A DNA stretch of 64,000 nt from Streptomyces barringtoniae (GTDB lineage: Bacteria; Actinomycetota; Actinomycetes; Streptomycetales; Streptomycetaceae). The notes under the pieces are model-generated. The model made no database searches. It was not told where the DNA came from and saw only the letters and a list, made by a program, of their open reading frames with translations. The position numbers and the translations under genes were made by a program. Location of the stretch: assembly GCF_020819595.1 (NCBI RefSeq), contig NZ_JAJHNP010000010.1, positions 1 to 64,000 on the forward strand. Reading direction: 5' to 3'. Positions 1 to 7,723 of this stretch are shown piece after piece; within the stretch, counting starts at the first letter, position 1, and each line of letters starts with the position of its first letter.

Positions 1-261
1 CTGAGTCGCGTCCGCGACGCGCTGCCTGGTGATGGGGTCAACGACTGCAACCACTGCCGTTGACGTCAGGGGCCGGGTCTGCGGCCGGGACCGAGTCCAG
101 TGACGGCAGCGCCGACGGCAACGTGCCCGGAGCCGACCGGATGTCGGCAAGCTTGCATCGCCTGCAGCGGCCGCCCTGCCCGGCTGTCAGTCGCTCCGGC
201 CGAGGGATGGACACTTGTCTCCGTCCGTGGAACGCGGCAGAGGTCCGGGAGGAGAGACGAC

Positions 262-1221
262 GTGCGACTTCGCTGTGCGGTGCTGGACGACTTCCAGGGT
301 GTGGCCACCGAGTTGGCCGACTGGTCGGTGATCGAGGACGAGGTGGAGGTCTTCTCGCTGCGGGAGCACCTGGACGGCGAGGACGCCCTCGTCGCGGCGC
401 TCGTGGACTGCGACATCGTCGTCACGCTGCGCGAACGCGTCCCCTTTCCCGGCTCCTTGCTCGCCCGCCTGCCCCGCTTGAAGCTGCTCGTCGCCTCCGG
501 TATGCGCAACACCGTCATCGACTACGCGGCAGCCGCGGCCCAGGGCGTCACCGTGTGCGGTACGGAGAGTTCGGGCACCCCGCCGGTCGAGATGACCTGG
601 GCGCTGCTGCTCGGTCTGGCCCGCGGGATCGTCGAGGAGAACACCGCGTTGCGCACGAACGGCCCCTGGCAGTCCACCGTCGGCGCCGACCTGCACGGCC
701 GTCGGCTGGGCCTGCTCGGTCTCGGCCGGATCGGCAGCCGGGTGGCCAGGGTCGGGCTCGCCTTCGGCATGCGGGTCAGCGCCTGGACCCCGGGCCTCAG
801 CCAGGAGCGCGCCGAGGAGGCGGGCGTCGGACTCACCGCCGGCAAGGCGGAGTTGCTCGCCGAGAGCGACTTCGTCTCCGTCCACGTGGCCGCCCGCGAG
901 AGCACCCGGGGGCTGGTCGGCGCCGCCGAACTCGCCCTGATGAAACCGACCGCCTACCTGATCAACACCTCCCGGGCTGCCGTCGTCGACCAGGACGCCC
1001 TGCTCGCCGCGCTGCACGAGGGCCGGATCGCGGGTGCCGGCGTGGACGTCTTCGACATCGAGCCACTGCCCGCCGGCCACCCGATGCGCACCGCCCCCCG
1101 TCTCCTCGCCACACCCCACCTCGGCTACGTGTCGCACGCCAACTTCACGACGTACTACCGCCAGGCGGTGGAGGACATCCAGGCCTACCTGGCCGGGTCC
1201 CCGATACGGCTCCTGGCCTGA
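262..1221 (+). CDS. D-2-hydroxyacid dehydrogenase family protein
   Basis: A 319-residue NAD-dependent 2-hydroxyacid dehydrogenase, expected to reduce a 2-keto acid or oxidise a D-2-hydroxy acid in the cytosol; the substrate cannot be told from sequence. The Rossmann motif GLGRIGSRVARVGLAFGMRV lies mid-protein. The C-terminal catalytic segment follows with INTSRAAVVDQDAL, GAGVDVFDIEPLP (family Glu) and ATPHLGY (family His). The GTG start at 262 is chosen because GGAGAG sits 5 bases upstream and the protein then opens directly with the conserved substrate-domain strand VRLRCAVLDDFQG. An upstream ATG extension has low-complexity sequence and no domain. The length is normal for the family. No operon partner is evident, because the next gene is separated by about 400 bases. 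Confidence 0.9.
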   Translation: MRLRCAVLDDFQGVATELADWSVIEDEVEVFSLREHLDGEDALVAALVDCDIVVTLRERVPFPGSLLARLPRLKLLVASGMRNTVIDYAAAAAQGVTVCGTESSGTPPVEMTWALLLGLARGIVEENTALRTNGPWQSTVGADLHGRRLGLLGLGRIGSRVARVGLAFGMRVSAWTPGLSQERAEEAGVGLTAGKAELLAESDFVSVHVAARESTRGLVGAAELALMKPTAYLINTSRAAVVDQDALLAALHEGRIAGAGVDVFDIEPLPAGHPMRTAPRLLATPHLGYVSHANFTTYYRQAVEDIQAYLAGSPIRLLA

Positions 1222-1605
1222 GCCCCGCGGCTGCGGCCGGCTGCGGGTCACGGCGGGAGGCTGCGGTCACGGCGGGAGGCTGCGGTCGCGGCGGTGAGCG
1301 CGACCGGGAGCACGGAAGCTGTTGCCCGGCCCGCCCGGCCCGCCCGGCCCGCCCAGCCCTCCACCCGCCCGGCCGGATCAGCCGAATCTTCCGGCCCAGC
1401 CCGATCTGCCGGACCAGCAGGACCAGCCGGATCAGCACCAGCCGGATCCGCCGCAACCGGTCGCCGCCTGCCGCCGATCCGACACCCGCGCCGAAACCGG
1501 CTGTAACGGGCGTTCCCCCACGCGTCGTGACCTACTACCCCCGATCGCTGCCCATGACAGCGCAGGCCACTCGGCGGAAAGCGCGAGGCGGAGGAGGTCC
1601 GGCGC
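1222..1605. other. Gene-free, low-complexity GC-rich spacer
   Basis: No convincing gene. About 1239-1296 holds three imperfect copies of a roughly 19-base unit containing CTGCGGTCACGGCGGGAGG. About 1324-1380 is a run of CCCGGCCCG-type short repeats, followed to about 1460 by CAGCCGGATC/GACCAGC-like repeats. Open frames here encode only Pro/Gly/Ala/Arg-rich sequence and reflect base composition. Confidence 0.7.
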
Positions 1606-2501
1606 GTGAGGACGACGAGTCGCGTCGTGGCGCTGATGGTGGCGGGAACGGTGTCATCGGCGTGTCACGGAAATGCCGCCGCGCCCCACTGGCACGGTGA
1701 GGATGGGCGCCCTCCCAACCTCACCATGCAGAAAAGCGTTCCACTACCCGGGCGTGGCCGAGACCGCTCGGATCTGCCCCGACGGGTTCACTTTCACCAC
1801 CCAGCCCCGCACCTTCCGAGCGGGCACGTACACCCAGTACGCCTATGACGAGGACGAGAGCGGTACCCACCCGCTCGGGAAGACCAAGCTCCGGGTGATC
1901 TCCCCGACGGTGAGTCCCGACGACGCGCGGATCGCCGACGACATGGCGACGTTCACCGCCCGGCCCGGCCCGCACACCTTGGAGAACGGTCGGCAGGCCT
2001 GGGACACGGGGCTGATCACCACGGAGGGGTCCCGGGAGGGATTCCGTCTGCGGCCCGGCGACCACCTCGAGGTGCGGGCGAAGCTGCCCGCCACGGTTGG
2101 AGCCTGGCCGTCTGTGTGGACCTGGGCCGGCGGCGGCCACGAGATCAATGTGTTCGAATACCATCCCGACGCCCCGGACCTGCTGGAAATGGTGAACCAC
2201 GTCCGGTACGCCGCCAATTACGACGTCATCACCCCCCTCGGGCGGCGCGGACTGGACGCGTATCGGTGTGCGGCTGGGCACTGATTACGTCGACTGGTAT
2301 GTCAACGGCGCCCTTGTCTACGAGGACGGACGCGGAGTGGCCCCGGACTGGTCGGCTTGTCTGAACGTCAACCTCTCGATTTCCTCGGGTGACATCCACC
2401 CCGCCCCGCCTACCGACGACCCGATCGCCTTCAGCGCCGATCACGTACGCGTCTTCCGCCGAGTCCGGCACCTGCGGCCGAGTCCTGTCACCTGCGGCTG
2501 A
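1606..2501 (+). pseudogene. Secreted GH16-like glycoside hydrolase, two frameshifts
   Basis: Three reading frames join into one recognisable protein. A signal peptide (VRTTSRVVALMVAGTVSSAC, frame of 1606) leads into FHYPGVAETARICPDGFTFTT in the next frame. That frame carries the GH16-like core WPSVWTWAGGGHEINVFEYH. It then shifts again to a frame reading DWTRIGVRLGTDYVDWYVNG and ending at 2501. EINVFE matches the GH16 catalytic signature E-[IL]-D-x(1,2)-E, but Asn replaces the middle Asp. The shifts fall near AAAA at about 1733 and in a C6 run at 2232-2237, so either decay or sequencing error is possible. If intact it would be an exported beta-glucan/galactan-type hydrolase of about 295 residues. 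Confidence 0.7.
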
Positions 2502-2950
2502 GTCCTGTCACCTGCGGCCGCCTGGCCGTGCGGCCGCGGACGGTGCGGGGTGGGCATGCGAGAGCTGCTCGCGGCCCCTGCCCGGGAGGATCGCAGGCAA
2601 GCGGCCCAGCAGCCCTCTCGTACGCCGACCGCCCCTGACCAGCCGTAACAACCGGTCGGCCGCATCCGTGTGAACCGAAGCCTGGACGAAGGCACGGCCA
2701 GGCGTGGGCCGTGACGGTCCTTCGGGCGGGTCCAGGGGCCGGAACGGGCCGCCGAACCCGGAGCGGCCTGAACTCCCCGCTCGGGCAAGGACTTCGAGAG
2801 CGACAGTGGCCGCGATGCGTCGTACGGGTGTTCTTGCCCCGGCGACGGAATGGACCGCGGTATGTCGCAGCCGGTCCGCGGCGTCGGCCACTCCACCATT
2901 TCTGAGGCATACGTCACATTATTTGCTTCTAATTCGGAAGGAGTACTGTT
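2502..2950. other. Intergenic region upstream of the sugar transferase
   Basis: No gene is recognised. The first bases carry a short tandem repeat (CACCTGCGGC followed by CGAGTCCTGT, twice, 2470-2520). The last 60 bases become AT-richer (CATTATTTGCTTCTAATTCGG) just before the ribosome-binding site at 2936-2943, so the promoter of the following gene probably lies there. Confidence 0.5.
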
Positions 2951-3646
2951 TTGGTAGGAGTAGCTCAGGTGCTGAGCGGCGCCGAGACCTCGGCGGTGAC
3001 CTCACCGCCTCCGCTCACCGGCGAGACACGCGCCGACCGGGCCGGCGCCCGCGCCAAACGCACGCTCGACGTCGTACTCTCCGCGCTTCTGCTGGTCGCC
3101 CTGCTTCCTCTGATGGCGCTCATCGGTCTCGCGGTGGCCGTCAGCAGTGCGGGACCCGTCATCTACCGGCAGGCTCGGGACGGCATGGGGCAGCGATCGT
3201 TCACGATGCTGAAGTTCCGCACCATGCATCACAATTCGGCCGTGGACGTGGCGGCGCTGCTGCTGGCCGACGGCAGTGAGATGTCCATCTGCACCAAGCC
3301 GCGGCACGATCCGCGCATCACGCCGGTCGGCCGGTTCCTGCGCAAGACCTCGTTGGACGAACTGCCTCAGCTGATCAACGTGCTGCGGGGCGACATGTCG
3401 CTGGTGGGCCCGCGCCCCAACGTGCGCCCCGAGAACCAGCTGCTGCACCCGGAGCACCGAGCCAGACGGCTGTCCGTCAAGCCGGGCATGACGGGGCTGT
3501 GGCAGGTGTCGGGCCGCTCGAGCACCACGGTCGACGAGGCGATCCGGCTCGACCTGCGGTACGTCGACCACTGGAGCCTGCAGTTGGACCTGCTGATCCT
3601 GCTGCGCACCCTGCCCGCCGTGCTGAGAACCAGCAATGCGCGGTGA
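2951..3646 (+). CDS. Undecaprenyl-phosphate sugar-1-phosphate transferase (bacterial sugar transferase)
   Basis: Initiating-type glycosyl-1-phosphate transferase of 231 residues that would load the first sugar of a polysaccharide onto the lipid carrier at the membrane. After about 35 residues comes one membrane segment (VVLSALLLVALLPLMALIGL). The catalytic domain follows with KFRTMH, the DELPQLINVLRGDMSLVGPRP block and PGMTGLWQVSGRS. It is the short form, lacking the N-terminal multi-span and nucleotide-binding regions of WbaP/WcaJ. The TTG at 2951 is chosen because GGAAGGAG at 2936-2943 lies 7 bases upstream. A GTG at 2969, with its own AGGAG, is a credible alternative. The gene overlaps the next glycosyltransferase by 11 bases, so the two are translationally coupled. 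Confidence 0.88.
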   Translation: MVGVAQVLSGAETSAVTSPPPLTGETRADRAGARAKRTLDVVLSALLLVALLPLMALIGLAVAVSSAGPVIYRQARDGMGQRSFTMLKFRTMHHNSAVDVAALLLADGSEMSICTKPRHDPRITPVGRFLRKTSLDELPQLINVLRGDMSLVGPRPNVRPENQLLHPEHRARRLSVKPGMTGLWQVSGRSSTTVDEAIRLDLRYVDHWSLQLDLLILLRTLPAVLRTSNAR

Positions 3647-4742
3647 TCCGGGCGGCGCGGCGGCGGACGGCGGGCGGCCCACCGTCCTGCATGTCGCGGA
3701 GGCATGGGGCGGCGGGGTACAGACGGCGGTCCGCGACTATGTGCGGTCCGTTCCGGAGGTGCGGCACCTGCTGCTGATGTCCGAGCGCGACGGCTGTCAG
3801 ATCGCCGACACGGACGCGCTCTTCGACGGCGTCTGGCGGATGCCGCCAGGCCACTTCGCGCGCGTCCGCGAAGTGGGCCGGCTCTTCCGTGGGCTGCGGC
3901 CGGACGTGGTCCACGCCCACTCCTCCCTGGCGGGGGGCTATGTGCGCCTCGCGCCCGCCGTGCCGACGGACCGCATCGTCTACACCCCGCACTGCTACGC
4001 GATGGAGCGCGGCGACCTCGCGCGGCACGCGGCGGCGGCGGTGCAGGCGGTCGAGCGCGTGCTGTCCCGGCGTACGGGCACCGTGGCGGGTGTCAGCCCC
4101 CGTGAGGTCGAACTCGCCCGCTCGCTGCGCAGGCGCCAGCGAGCCGTCCACGTACCCAACCTGGTGCCCTGTCAGGAAGCCGCGACGGCCGCCCCGCCGC
4201 GGCAGCGGCCGGAGCCCGACGTGCGCAGCGGCGACGGCACCGGTCTGCCGCCTCGGACCGTTGCCGCCGTCGGCAGGCTGTGCCCGCAGAAGGACCCCGC
4301 CTTCTTCGCCGAGGCGGCGGCCGAAGGGCGGCGGCTGATGCCGTCGAGCAACTGGTTCTGGCTCGGCGGCGGCGAATCCGCCCACGGTGCGCGACTGGAG
4401 CGGGCCGGTGTGACGGTCACCGGCTGGCTGGACCACCGCTCCCTGCAGCGACTGCTCGCCCAGGCGGACGTGTACGCGCACACCGCGCTGTGGGAGGGAG
4501 CGCCGATGACGCTTCTGGAGGCGGTGGGGCTGGGGCGGCCGGTGGTGGCGCGGCGCATCCCGGCCCTGGAGTCGCTGGGCCTGACCGGTCTGGTCGACAC
4601 GCCGGGGGAGCTGGCGGCGGCGGCCGTCGCCGTGCTGACGCACGGTCCCGGCGAGCAGAGCGGCGCGCGGCTGGACATGCTGTTCGCCGAGCACACCCCG
4701 GAGCGGCAGCGCAGGATGTTGCGATACGCGTACGGCCAGTGA
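3636..4742 (+). CDS. Glycosyltransferase family 4 (GT-B)
   Basis: A 368-residue GT-B glycosyltransferase, probably adding the second sugar to the lipid-linked product of the upstream sugar transferase, with which it overlaps (ATG inside the upstream stop region). The N-terminal half shows the acceptor-domain start VLHVAEAWGGGVQTAV and VVHAHSSLAGG. The C-terminal half shows AAVGRLCPQKDP and the nucleotide-sugar binding region ending in ALWEGAPMTLLEAVGLGRPVV, the E-x7-E-like motif of GT4. Donor and acceptor are unknown. The gene ends just before a strong bidirectional hairpin. Confidence 0.88.
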   Translation: MRGDPGGAAADGGRPTVLHVAEAWGGGVQTAVRDYVRSVPEVRHLLLMSERDGCQIADTDALFDGVWRMPPGHFARVREVGRLFRGLRPDVVHAHSSLAGGYVRLAPAVPTDRIVYTPHCYAMERGDLARHAAAAVQAVERVLSRRTGTVAGVSPREVELARSLRRRQRAVHVPNLVPCQEAATAAPPRQRPEPDVRSGDGTGLPPRTVAAVGRLCPQKDPAFFAEAAAEGRRLMPSSNWFWLGGGESAHGARLERAGVTVTGWLDHRSLQRLLAQADVYAHTALWEGAPMTLLEAVGLGRPVVARRIPALESLGLTGLVDTPGELAAAAVAVLTHGPGEQSGARLDMLFAEHTPERQRRMLRYAYGQ

Positions 4743-4787
4743 CGGATGCCGGGCGCGCCGGACGGCGGCACGGGCGGCATGCAGAAG

Positions 4788-4830
4788 AGCGCCGGACTCT
4801 CCCCGCGGTCGTGGGAAGGTCCGGCGCTTT
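4788..4830. terminator. Bidirectional hairpin terminator
   Basis: Perfect 10-bp stem AGCGCCGGAC (4788-4797) with GTCCGGCGCT (4819-4828), followed by TT. It lies between the convergent glycosyltransferase (ends 4742) and the minus-strand small secreted protein (ends 4853), so it can serve both. Confidence 0.75.
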
Positions 4831-4852
4831 CCATGTGGATGCTGTCGGCCGG

Positions 4853-5134
4853 TCAGAGCGCCTTGCTGTTGCAGCCCATGTCCGAACCGAGGTGGCTCTG
4901 CTGCGCACCCGGGTTGCCTTCGCCGTTCAGCACGTTGCCGGCCAGGCCGTTGAGGGCGCCGACGCTGCCCAGGACATCGATGTTCATGTCGTGCGAACGG
5001 CATTCGATGCCCTGGTTGACGTCGAGGTCGTCATGGCCCGGCTCGCCGTGTGCGAAGGCGGTGTTGAGGCCGAGGGTGCCGACACTGCCGAGGACGGCAG
5101 CACCCACGAGGACGGCCTTCTGGAACTTGCGCAT
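4853..5134 (-). CDS. Small secreted two-Cys protein, family A member 1
   Basis: A 93-residue exported protein of unknown function. A signal peptide (MRKFQKAVLVGAAVLGSVGT, cleavage likely after AFA) is followed by a short acidic His/Gly linker. The family core is CRSHDMNIDVLGSVGALNGL, then GNVLNGEGNPGAQ and a closing GSDMGC. It is paralogous to the genes at 7205 and 7724, sharing both Cys and the LNGEGxxGAQ block, but carries the signal peptide type of other local genes. GGAGAAG precedes the ATG. Only 77 bases separate it from the upstream gene at 5212-6012, so the two may share a transcript ending at the 4788-4830 hairpin. It is not a canonical chaplin. A coat or surface role is inferred from context only. 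Confidence 0.8.
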   Translation of the reverse strand: MRKFQKAVLVGAAVLGSVGTLGLNTAFAHGEPGHDDLDVNQGIECRSHDMNIDVLGSVGALNGLAGNVLNGEGNPGAQQSHLGSDMGCNSKAL

Positions 5135-5211
5135 TACTTCTCCGTTGGTCTAGCGGATGCGATCCGCGGCAGATCTGGTGGGGGGAGGACGGAGGAAACC
5201 CGGCGAGGCGA

Positions 5212-6012
5212 TCAGCCGACGCGGGGCAGACCCAGTGAGCCGACGGGAGGCGCGGCGACCTGCCCGAGGCCGAGCCCGGGCGCCTGCGGTGCGTCCGGTG
5301 CGAGCAGCGGGTTGACGAGCGGGTTCACCTGAGGGTTCACCTGAGGGTTCACCTGAGGGGCGACATGCGGCGGGGCGTCCGTCGCGCCGAAGGTCTGCGG
5401 TACGGCGACCTGCGGGGCCACCCGCGGCATGACCTCCGGCGCCGACTGCGGGCTGACCTGCGGCACGACCTGCGGCGCCGACTGCTGCGGGGCGGCGGCC
5501 TGCTGGGGGGCGTACGACGGGCCGGCGGCCTGCGCGAAGCCTCCCGAGACGGCCGTGGCGGAGGCGGTGGCGGCACGCTCCTGCGGCGGTGCCGGCGGAG
5601 CGGCCTGCATCATCGGCGGGGAGTACGGCTGCGGCTGCGGAGCGGCGATCTGTGCGGTGCCCGTCGAGCGGGACGTCGCCTCGGCCTGCGGACCACTCGG
5701 CTGCGGAGCGGCGTACTGGGGCGGCGCGTACTGCGGAGCGGCGTACTGGGGCGGTGCGTACTGGGGCGGTGCGTACTGCGGAGCGGCGTACTGGGGCGGT
5801 GCGTACTGGGGCGGCGCGTACTGCGGAGCGGCGTACTGGGGCGGCGGATACTGCGGCGCCGCGTACTGCGGTGCGGGGTACTCGGGAGCCGACGCTGGAG
5901 CGGCGCCGCTGTACCCCGCGGGATAGTCGGCGGCCTGACTGACGCCGGCGCCGATGGCGGACAGACCGCCGGCCGCTGCTGCGACGAGCGCGGCCTTGTG
6001 AAGCTTGCGCAT
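5212..6012 (-). CDS. Secreted proline-rich repeat protein (PQYAP repeats), family B member 1
   Basis: A 266-residue exported low-complexity protein. The signal peptide MRKLHKAALVAAAAGGLSAI is nearly identical to those of the 6517 and 9748 genes. Residues of about 43-105 are eleven PQYAA/PQYAP pentapeptides plus degenerate ends. After a Gln/Ala/Pro-rich middle, a second array of PQVNP/NPLVNP units (about residues 220-240) leads to a GLGLGQ tail. Mature sequence has no Cys, no membrane span and no known enzyme domain. The Tyr-rich PQY repeats are reminiscent of extensin- or mussel-type structural proteins, and a tyrosinase is encoded 6 kb away. Cross-linking is an inference. The leader TGAAGGGCCGAGGGTTCC before ATG is shared with two other genes. 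Confidence 0.8.
   Translation of the reverse strand: MRKLHKAALVAAAAGGLSAIGAGVSQAADYPAGYSGAAPASAPEYPAPQYAAPQYPPPQYAAPQYAPPQYAPPQYAAPQYAPPQYAPPQYAAPQYAPPQYAAPQPSGPQAEATSRSTGTAQIAAPQPQPYSPPMMQAAPPAPPQERAATASATAVSGGFAQAAGPSYAPQQAAAPQQSAPQVVPQVSPQSAPEVMPRVAPQVAVPQTFGATDAPPHVAPQVNPQVNPQVNPLVNPLLAPDAPQAPGLGLGQVAAPPVGSLGLPRVG
5312..5356. repeat. 15-bp tandem repeats encoding PQVNP units
   Basis: Near-identical copies containing GGTTCACCTGAGG recur on the plus strand at 15-base spacing, encoding the minus-strand VNPQVNPQVNP stretch of the proline-rich protein. Related VTPQVNP and PQINPQISP motifs occur in the divergent 6517 gene. Confidence 0.8.
5700..5886. repeat. 15-bp tandem array encoding PQYA[A/P]
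   Basis: About twelve copies of a 15-base unit of the form GGCGGTGCGTACTGG / AGCGGCGTACTGCGG on the plus strand. They encode the pentapeptide array of the minus-strand protein. Unit sequences are almost identical, suggesting recent expansion and likely length variation between strains. Confidence 0.85.
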
Positions 6013-6516
6013 GGAACCCTCGGCCCTTCAAATACCTGAACAGGGAAATCCGTTGTATTCGGTGCGGTCTCGCGTGCGCACAGTCTGATGTTCGTACTGC
6101 ACCGTTACAGGGGTAACTCCTCGGCTGCACGCGGACTTTCGCCGGAGCTGACAGCGAATTCCCTTGCCCCTCCGTAGATCCATGATCGCTGCCCTCTCCC
6201 AGCTGGCAACGACTTCTCCCCCGCCCCGGTCACGGGAGCCGAAACCGCGTCACCCATTTGCCATCACCCGCCGGATGCGCCGGACCAGGATTGCAGAGGA
6301 GTCCGCGGCGCGACACCGAGGCACACAGAGCCTGGGGCAAATGGGTGACCAGGGCCGGGTATCCGTATCCGTTCCGCCGCTTGTCTCGTTCCCCACTGGG
6401 CCAGGGCGATGGTCCGTCGCAGCCGTACAGGGCAGCAGGAAACAGCACCACCGGCACCAACTCATCAGCATTTCCGATACGTTCCGAGCACAGGTCAATG
6501 AAGGGCCGAGGGTTTC
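6013..6516. promoter_or_regulatory. Divergent intergenic region between family B genes, with long inverted repeat
   Basis: A 504-base gene-free region between two divergent secreted-protein genes; both promoters should lie here. A perfect 14-bp inverted repeat, GTCACCCATTTGCC (6249-6262) and GGCAAATGGGTGAC (6336-6349), is separated by 73 bases. The final 25 bases before each ATG are the shared leader (TGAAGGGCCGAGGGTT[C/T]C). I could not assign promoter hexamers with confidence. Confidence 0.6.
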
Positions 6517-6987
6517 ATGCGCAAGCTTCACAGGGTCGCGCTCGTCGTCGCAGCAGCCGGGGGTCTGTCCGCCGTCGGCGCCGGCCCGAGCTCCGCCGCC
6601 GTTCCCGCGTACGGCGGTGGACTTCCGCTCCCCGTTTCGCAGCCGGACGCCCAGGCGGCTTCGGCGACCTCCTCGCAGGCCAGCGTGCAGAGTTACGGCT
6701 CCCCGGCCCCGTATGCGGGTCCACAGCGGGGCGCTGACGTCACACCGCAGGTGAACCCGAACCTGAGCCCGCAGATCAACCCGCAGATCTCCCCTCAGGC
6801 GGCCCCGGGTCAGGGCGGCGGCCTGGGCCAGACCAACCTCTTCCGTCCGTCCCAGGAGTGCAGCCCGCAGTCCCTGCTCAACGCCGCAGTCCCGGTCGCC
6901 CTGCTCGCCGCGTCCGAGACCCACGGCATCGAGTGCACGCAGGCCAACACCCAGTCGAACGCGCTCGCCCACGCCAGCGCCCACTAG
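6517..6987 (+). CDS. Small secreted protein with CSPQ two-Cys tail, family B member 2
   Basis: A 156-residue exported protein. The signal peptide MRKLHRVALVVAAAGGLSAV is followed by a Ser/Ala/Gln-rich linker with VTPQVNPNLSPQINPQISPQ, echoing the divergent neighbour. The conserved C-terminal module FRPSQECSPQSLLNAAVPVA ends in IECTQANTQSNALAH. The same module closes the 9748-9996 protein. Two mature cysteines about 30 residues apart, with CTxxNTQ after the second, loosely resemble the C-terminal half of rodlins (CTENSTQ), but similarity is too weak to call it one. Cell-surface localisation is inferred. A hairpin terminator follows at 7021-7053. Confidence 0.82.
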   Translation: MRKLHRVALVVAAAGGLSAVGAGPSSAAVPAYGGGLPLPVSQPDAQAASATSSQASVQSYGSPAPYAGPQRGADVTPQVNPNLSPQINPQISPQAAPGQGGGLGQTNLFRPSQECSPQSLLNAAVPVALLAASETHGIECTQANTQSNALAHASAH

Positions 6988-7020
6988 CGTCGCCGGACGT
7001 CCGGACACCCACCCCCGGCA

Positions 7021-7053
7021 CGGGCCCTTCGAGGAACAACCGCGAAGGGCCCG
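7021..7053 (+). terminator. Hairpin terminator
   Basis: Perfect 11-bp stem CGGGCCCTTCG (7021-7031) with CGAAGGGCCCG (7043-7053), without a U-run, as is common in actinobacteria. It lies 34 bases after the stop of the 6517 gene. Confidence 0.7.
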
Positions 7054-7102
7054 CACGCATGCGATACGGCTTTCGGGTGCTTTTGTCGGGAGATCAAGAA
7101 AC

Positions 7103-7204
7103 CGGCGCGTCGCTGTCCGTTTTGGGTTATTTCCTATTAATCTCCGTGACTGTAAGAAAGCGATCTGTCACGGATCGCAACCCCTTCACTCCACCGGAGA
7201 AGAC
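7103..7204 (+). promoter_or_regulatory. Duplicated promoter/leader of family A gene
   Basis: The region shares blocks with 7617-7723. CGGCGCGTCG is followed by TATTTCCTATTA (7128-7139 and 7643-7654), then TCNNC, GATC elements and CCGGAGA just before the ATG. The TATTTCCTATTA block lies 77 and 81 bases before the respective starts, consistent with a common promoter or operator. Confidence 0.6.
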
Positions 7205-7501
7205 ATGCACAAGCTTCGCAAGGCTGCCGTTCTGATCGCCGCCGTCAGCAGCATCGCCCTCATGGGGGGCACCGCCCACGCCGGCGGTCAGGAAGGCGGC
7301 AAGGAAGGCGGCAAGGGCGGCGACCGCTTCAGCGTCCTGCAGAGCTCCAACTGCAAGTCGCACGACCTGAACCTGGACGTCCTCGGCGAGGTCGGCATCC
7401 TCAACGGCCTGCTGGGCAACGCGCTCAACGGCGAGGGTGACCCGGGTGCCCAGGCCACCCACATCGGCTCGACCATGGGCTGCAACAACAGCGCCTTCTA
7501 A
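7205..7501 (+). CDS. Small secreted two-Cys protein, family A member 2
   Basis: A 98-residue exported protein. The signal peptide MHKLRKAAVLIAAVSSIALM (likely cut after AHA) is followed by a GGQEGGKEGGKGG linker. The core is CKSHDLNLDVLGEVGILNGL, then LGNALNGEGDPGAQ and GSTMGCNNS near the C-terminus. Function is unknown. Two Cys bracket a hydrophobic, Gly/Asn-rich core, an architecture reminiscent of short chaplins, but the chaplin VPVNVCGN and NPAFGN signatures are absent. The next gene is its tandem duplicate, with promoter. CCGGAGAAG supports the ATG. A strong terminator follows at 7538. Confidence 0.85.
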   Translation: MHKLRKAAVLIAAVSSIALMGGTAHAGGQEGGKEGGKGGDRFSVLQSSNCKSHDLNLDVLGEVGILNGLLGNALNGEGDPGAQATHIGSTMGCNNSAF

Positions 7502-7537
7502 GCGCACCGCCGCACCGGCGACCAGAGCAGGAAACGA

Positions 7538-7577
7538 TCCCGGCACCGAGCCTCAGGTTCGGTGCCGGGACCTTTTT
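7538..7577 (+). terminator. Intrinsic terminator
   Basis: Perfect 12-bp stem TCCCGGCACCGA (7538-7549) / TCGGTGCCGGGA (7559-7570), followed by CCTTTTTG: a classical hairpin plus T-run, which is rare in this GC-rich window. Confidence 0.9.
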
Positions 7578-7723
7578 GTGCGCCTGTGAGCATTCAGGGT
7601 GACAACAAATCGGAATTCGGCGCGTCGTTGGTTGTCTTCGGATATTTCCTATTAGCCTCCATTACCGCACGAAGTCGATCTCCAAGAGATCGCATCCACC
7701 ACTTTCATTCCACCGGAGATGAC

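Noticed and set aside
1..261. Possible 3-prime end of an upstream gene at the window edge
   Set aside because: A frame is open from base 1 to a TGA at 61-63, but 20 codons show no recognisable domain and it cannot be told from chance. No other gene is visible before 262.
6249..6349. Inverted repeat as ends of an insertion sequence
   Set aside because: The arms are only 14 bp and enclose 73 bases with no transposase and no visible target duplication.
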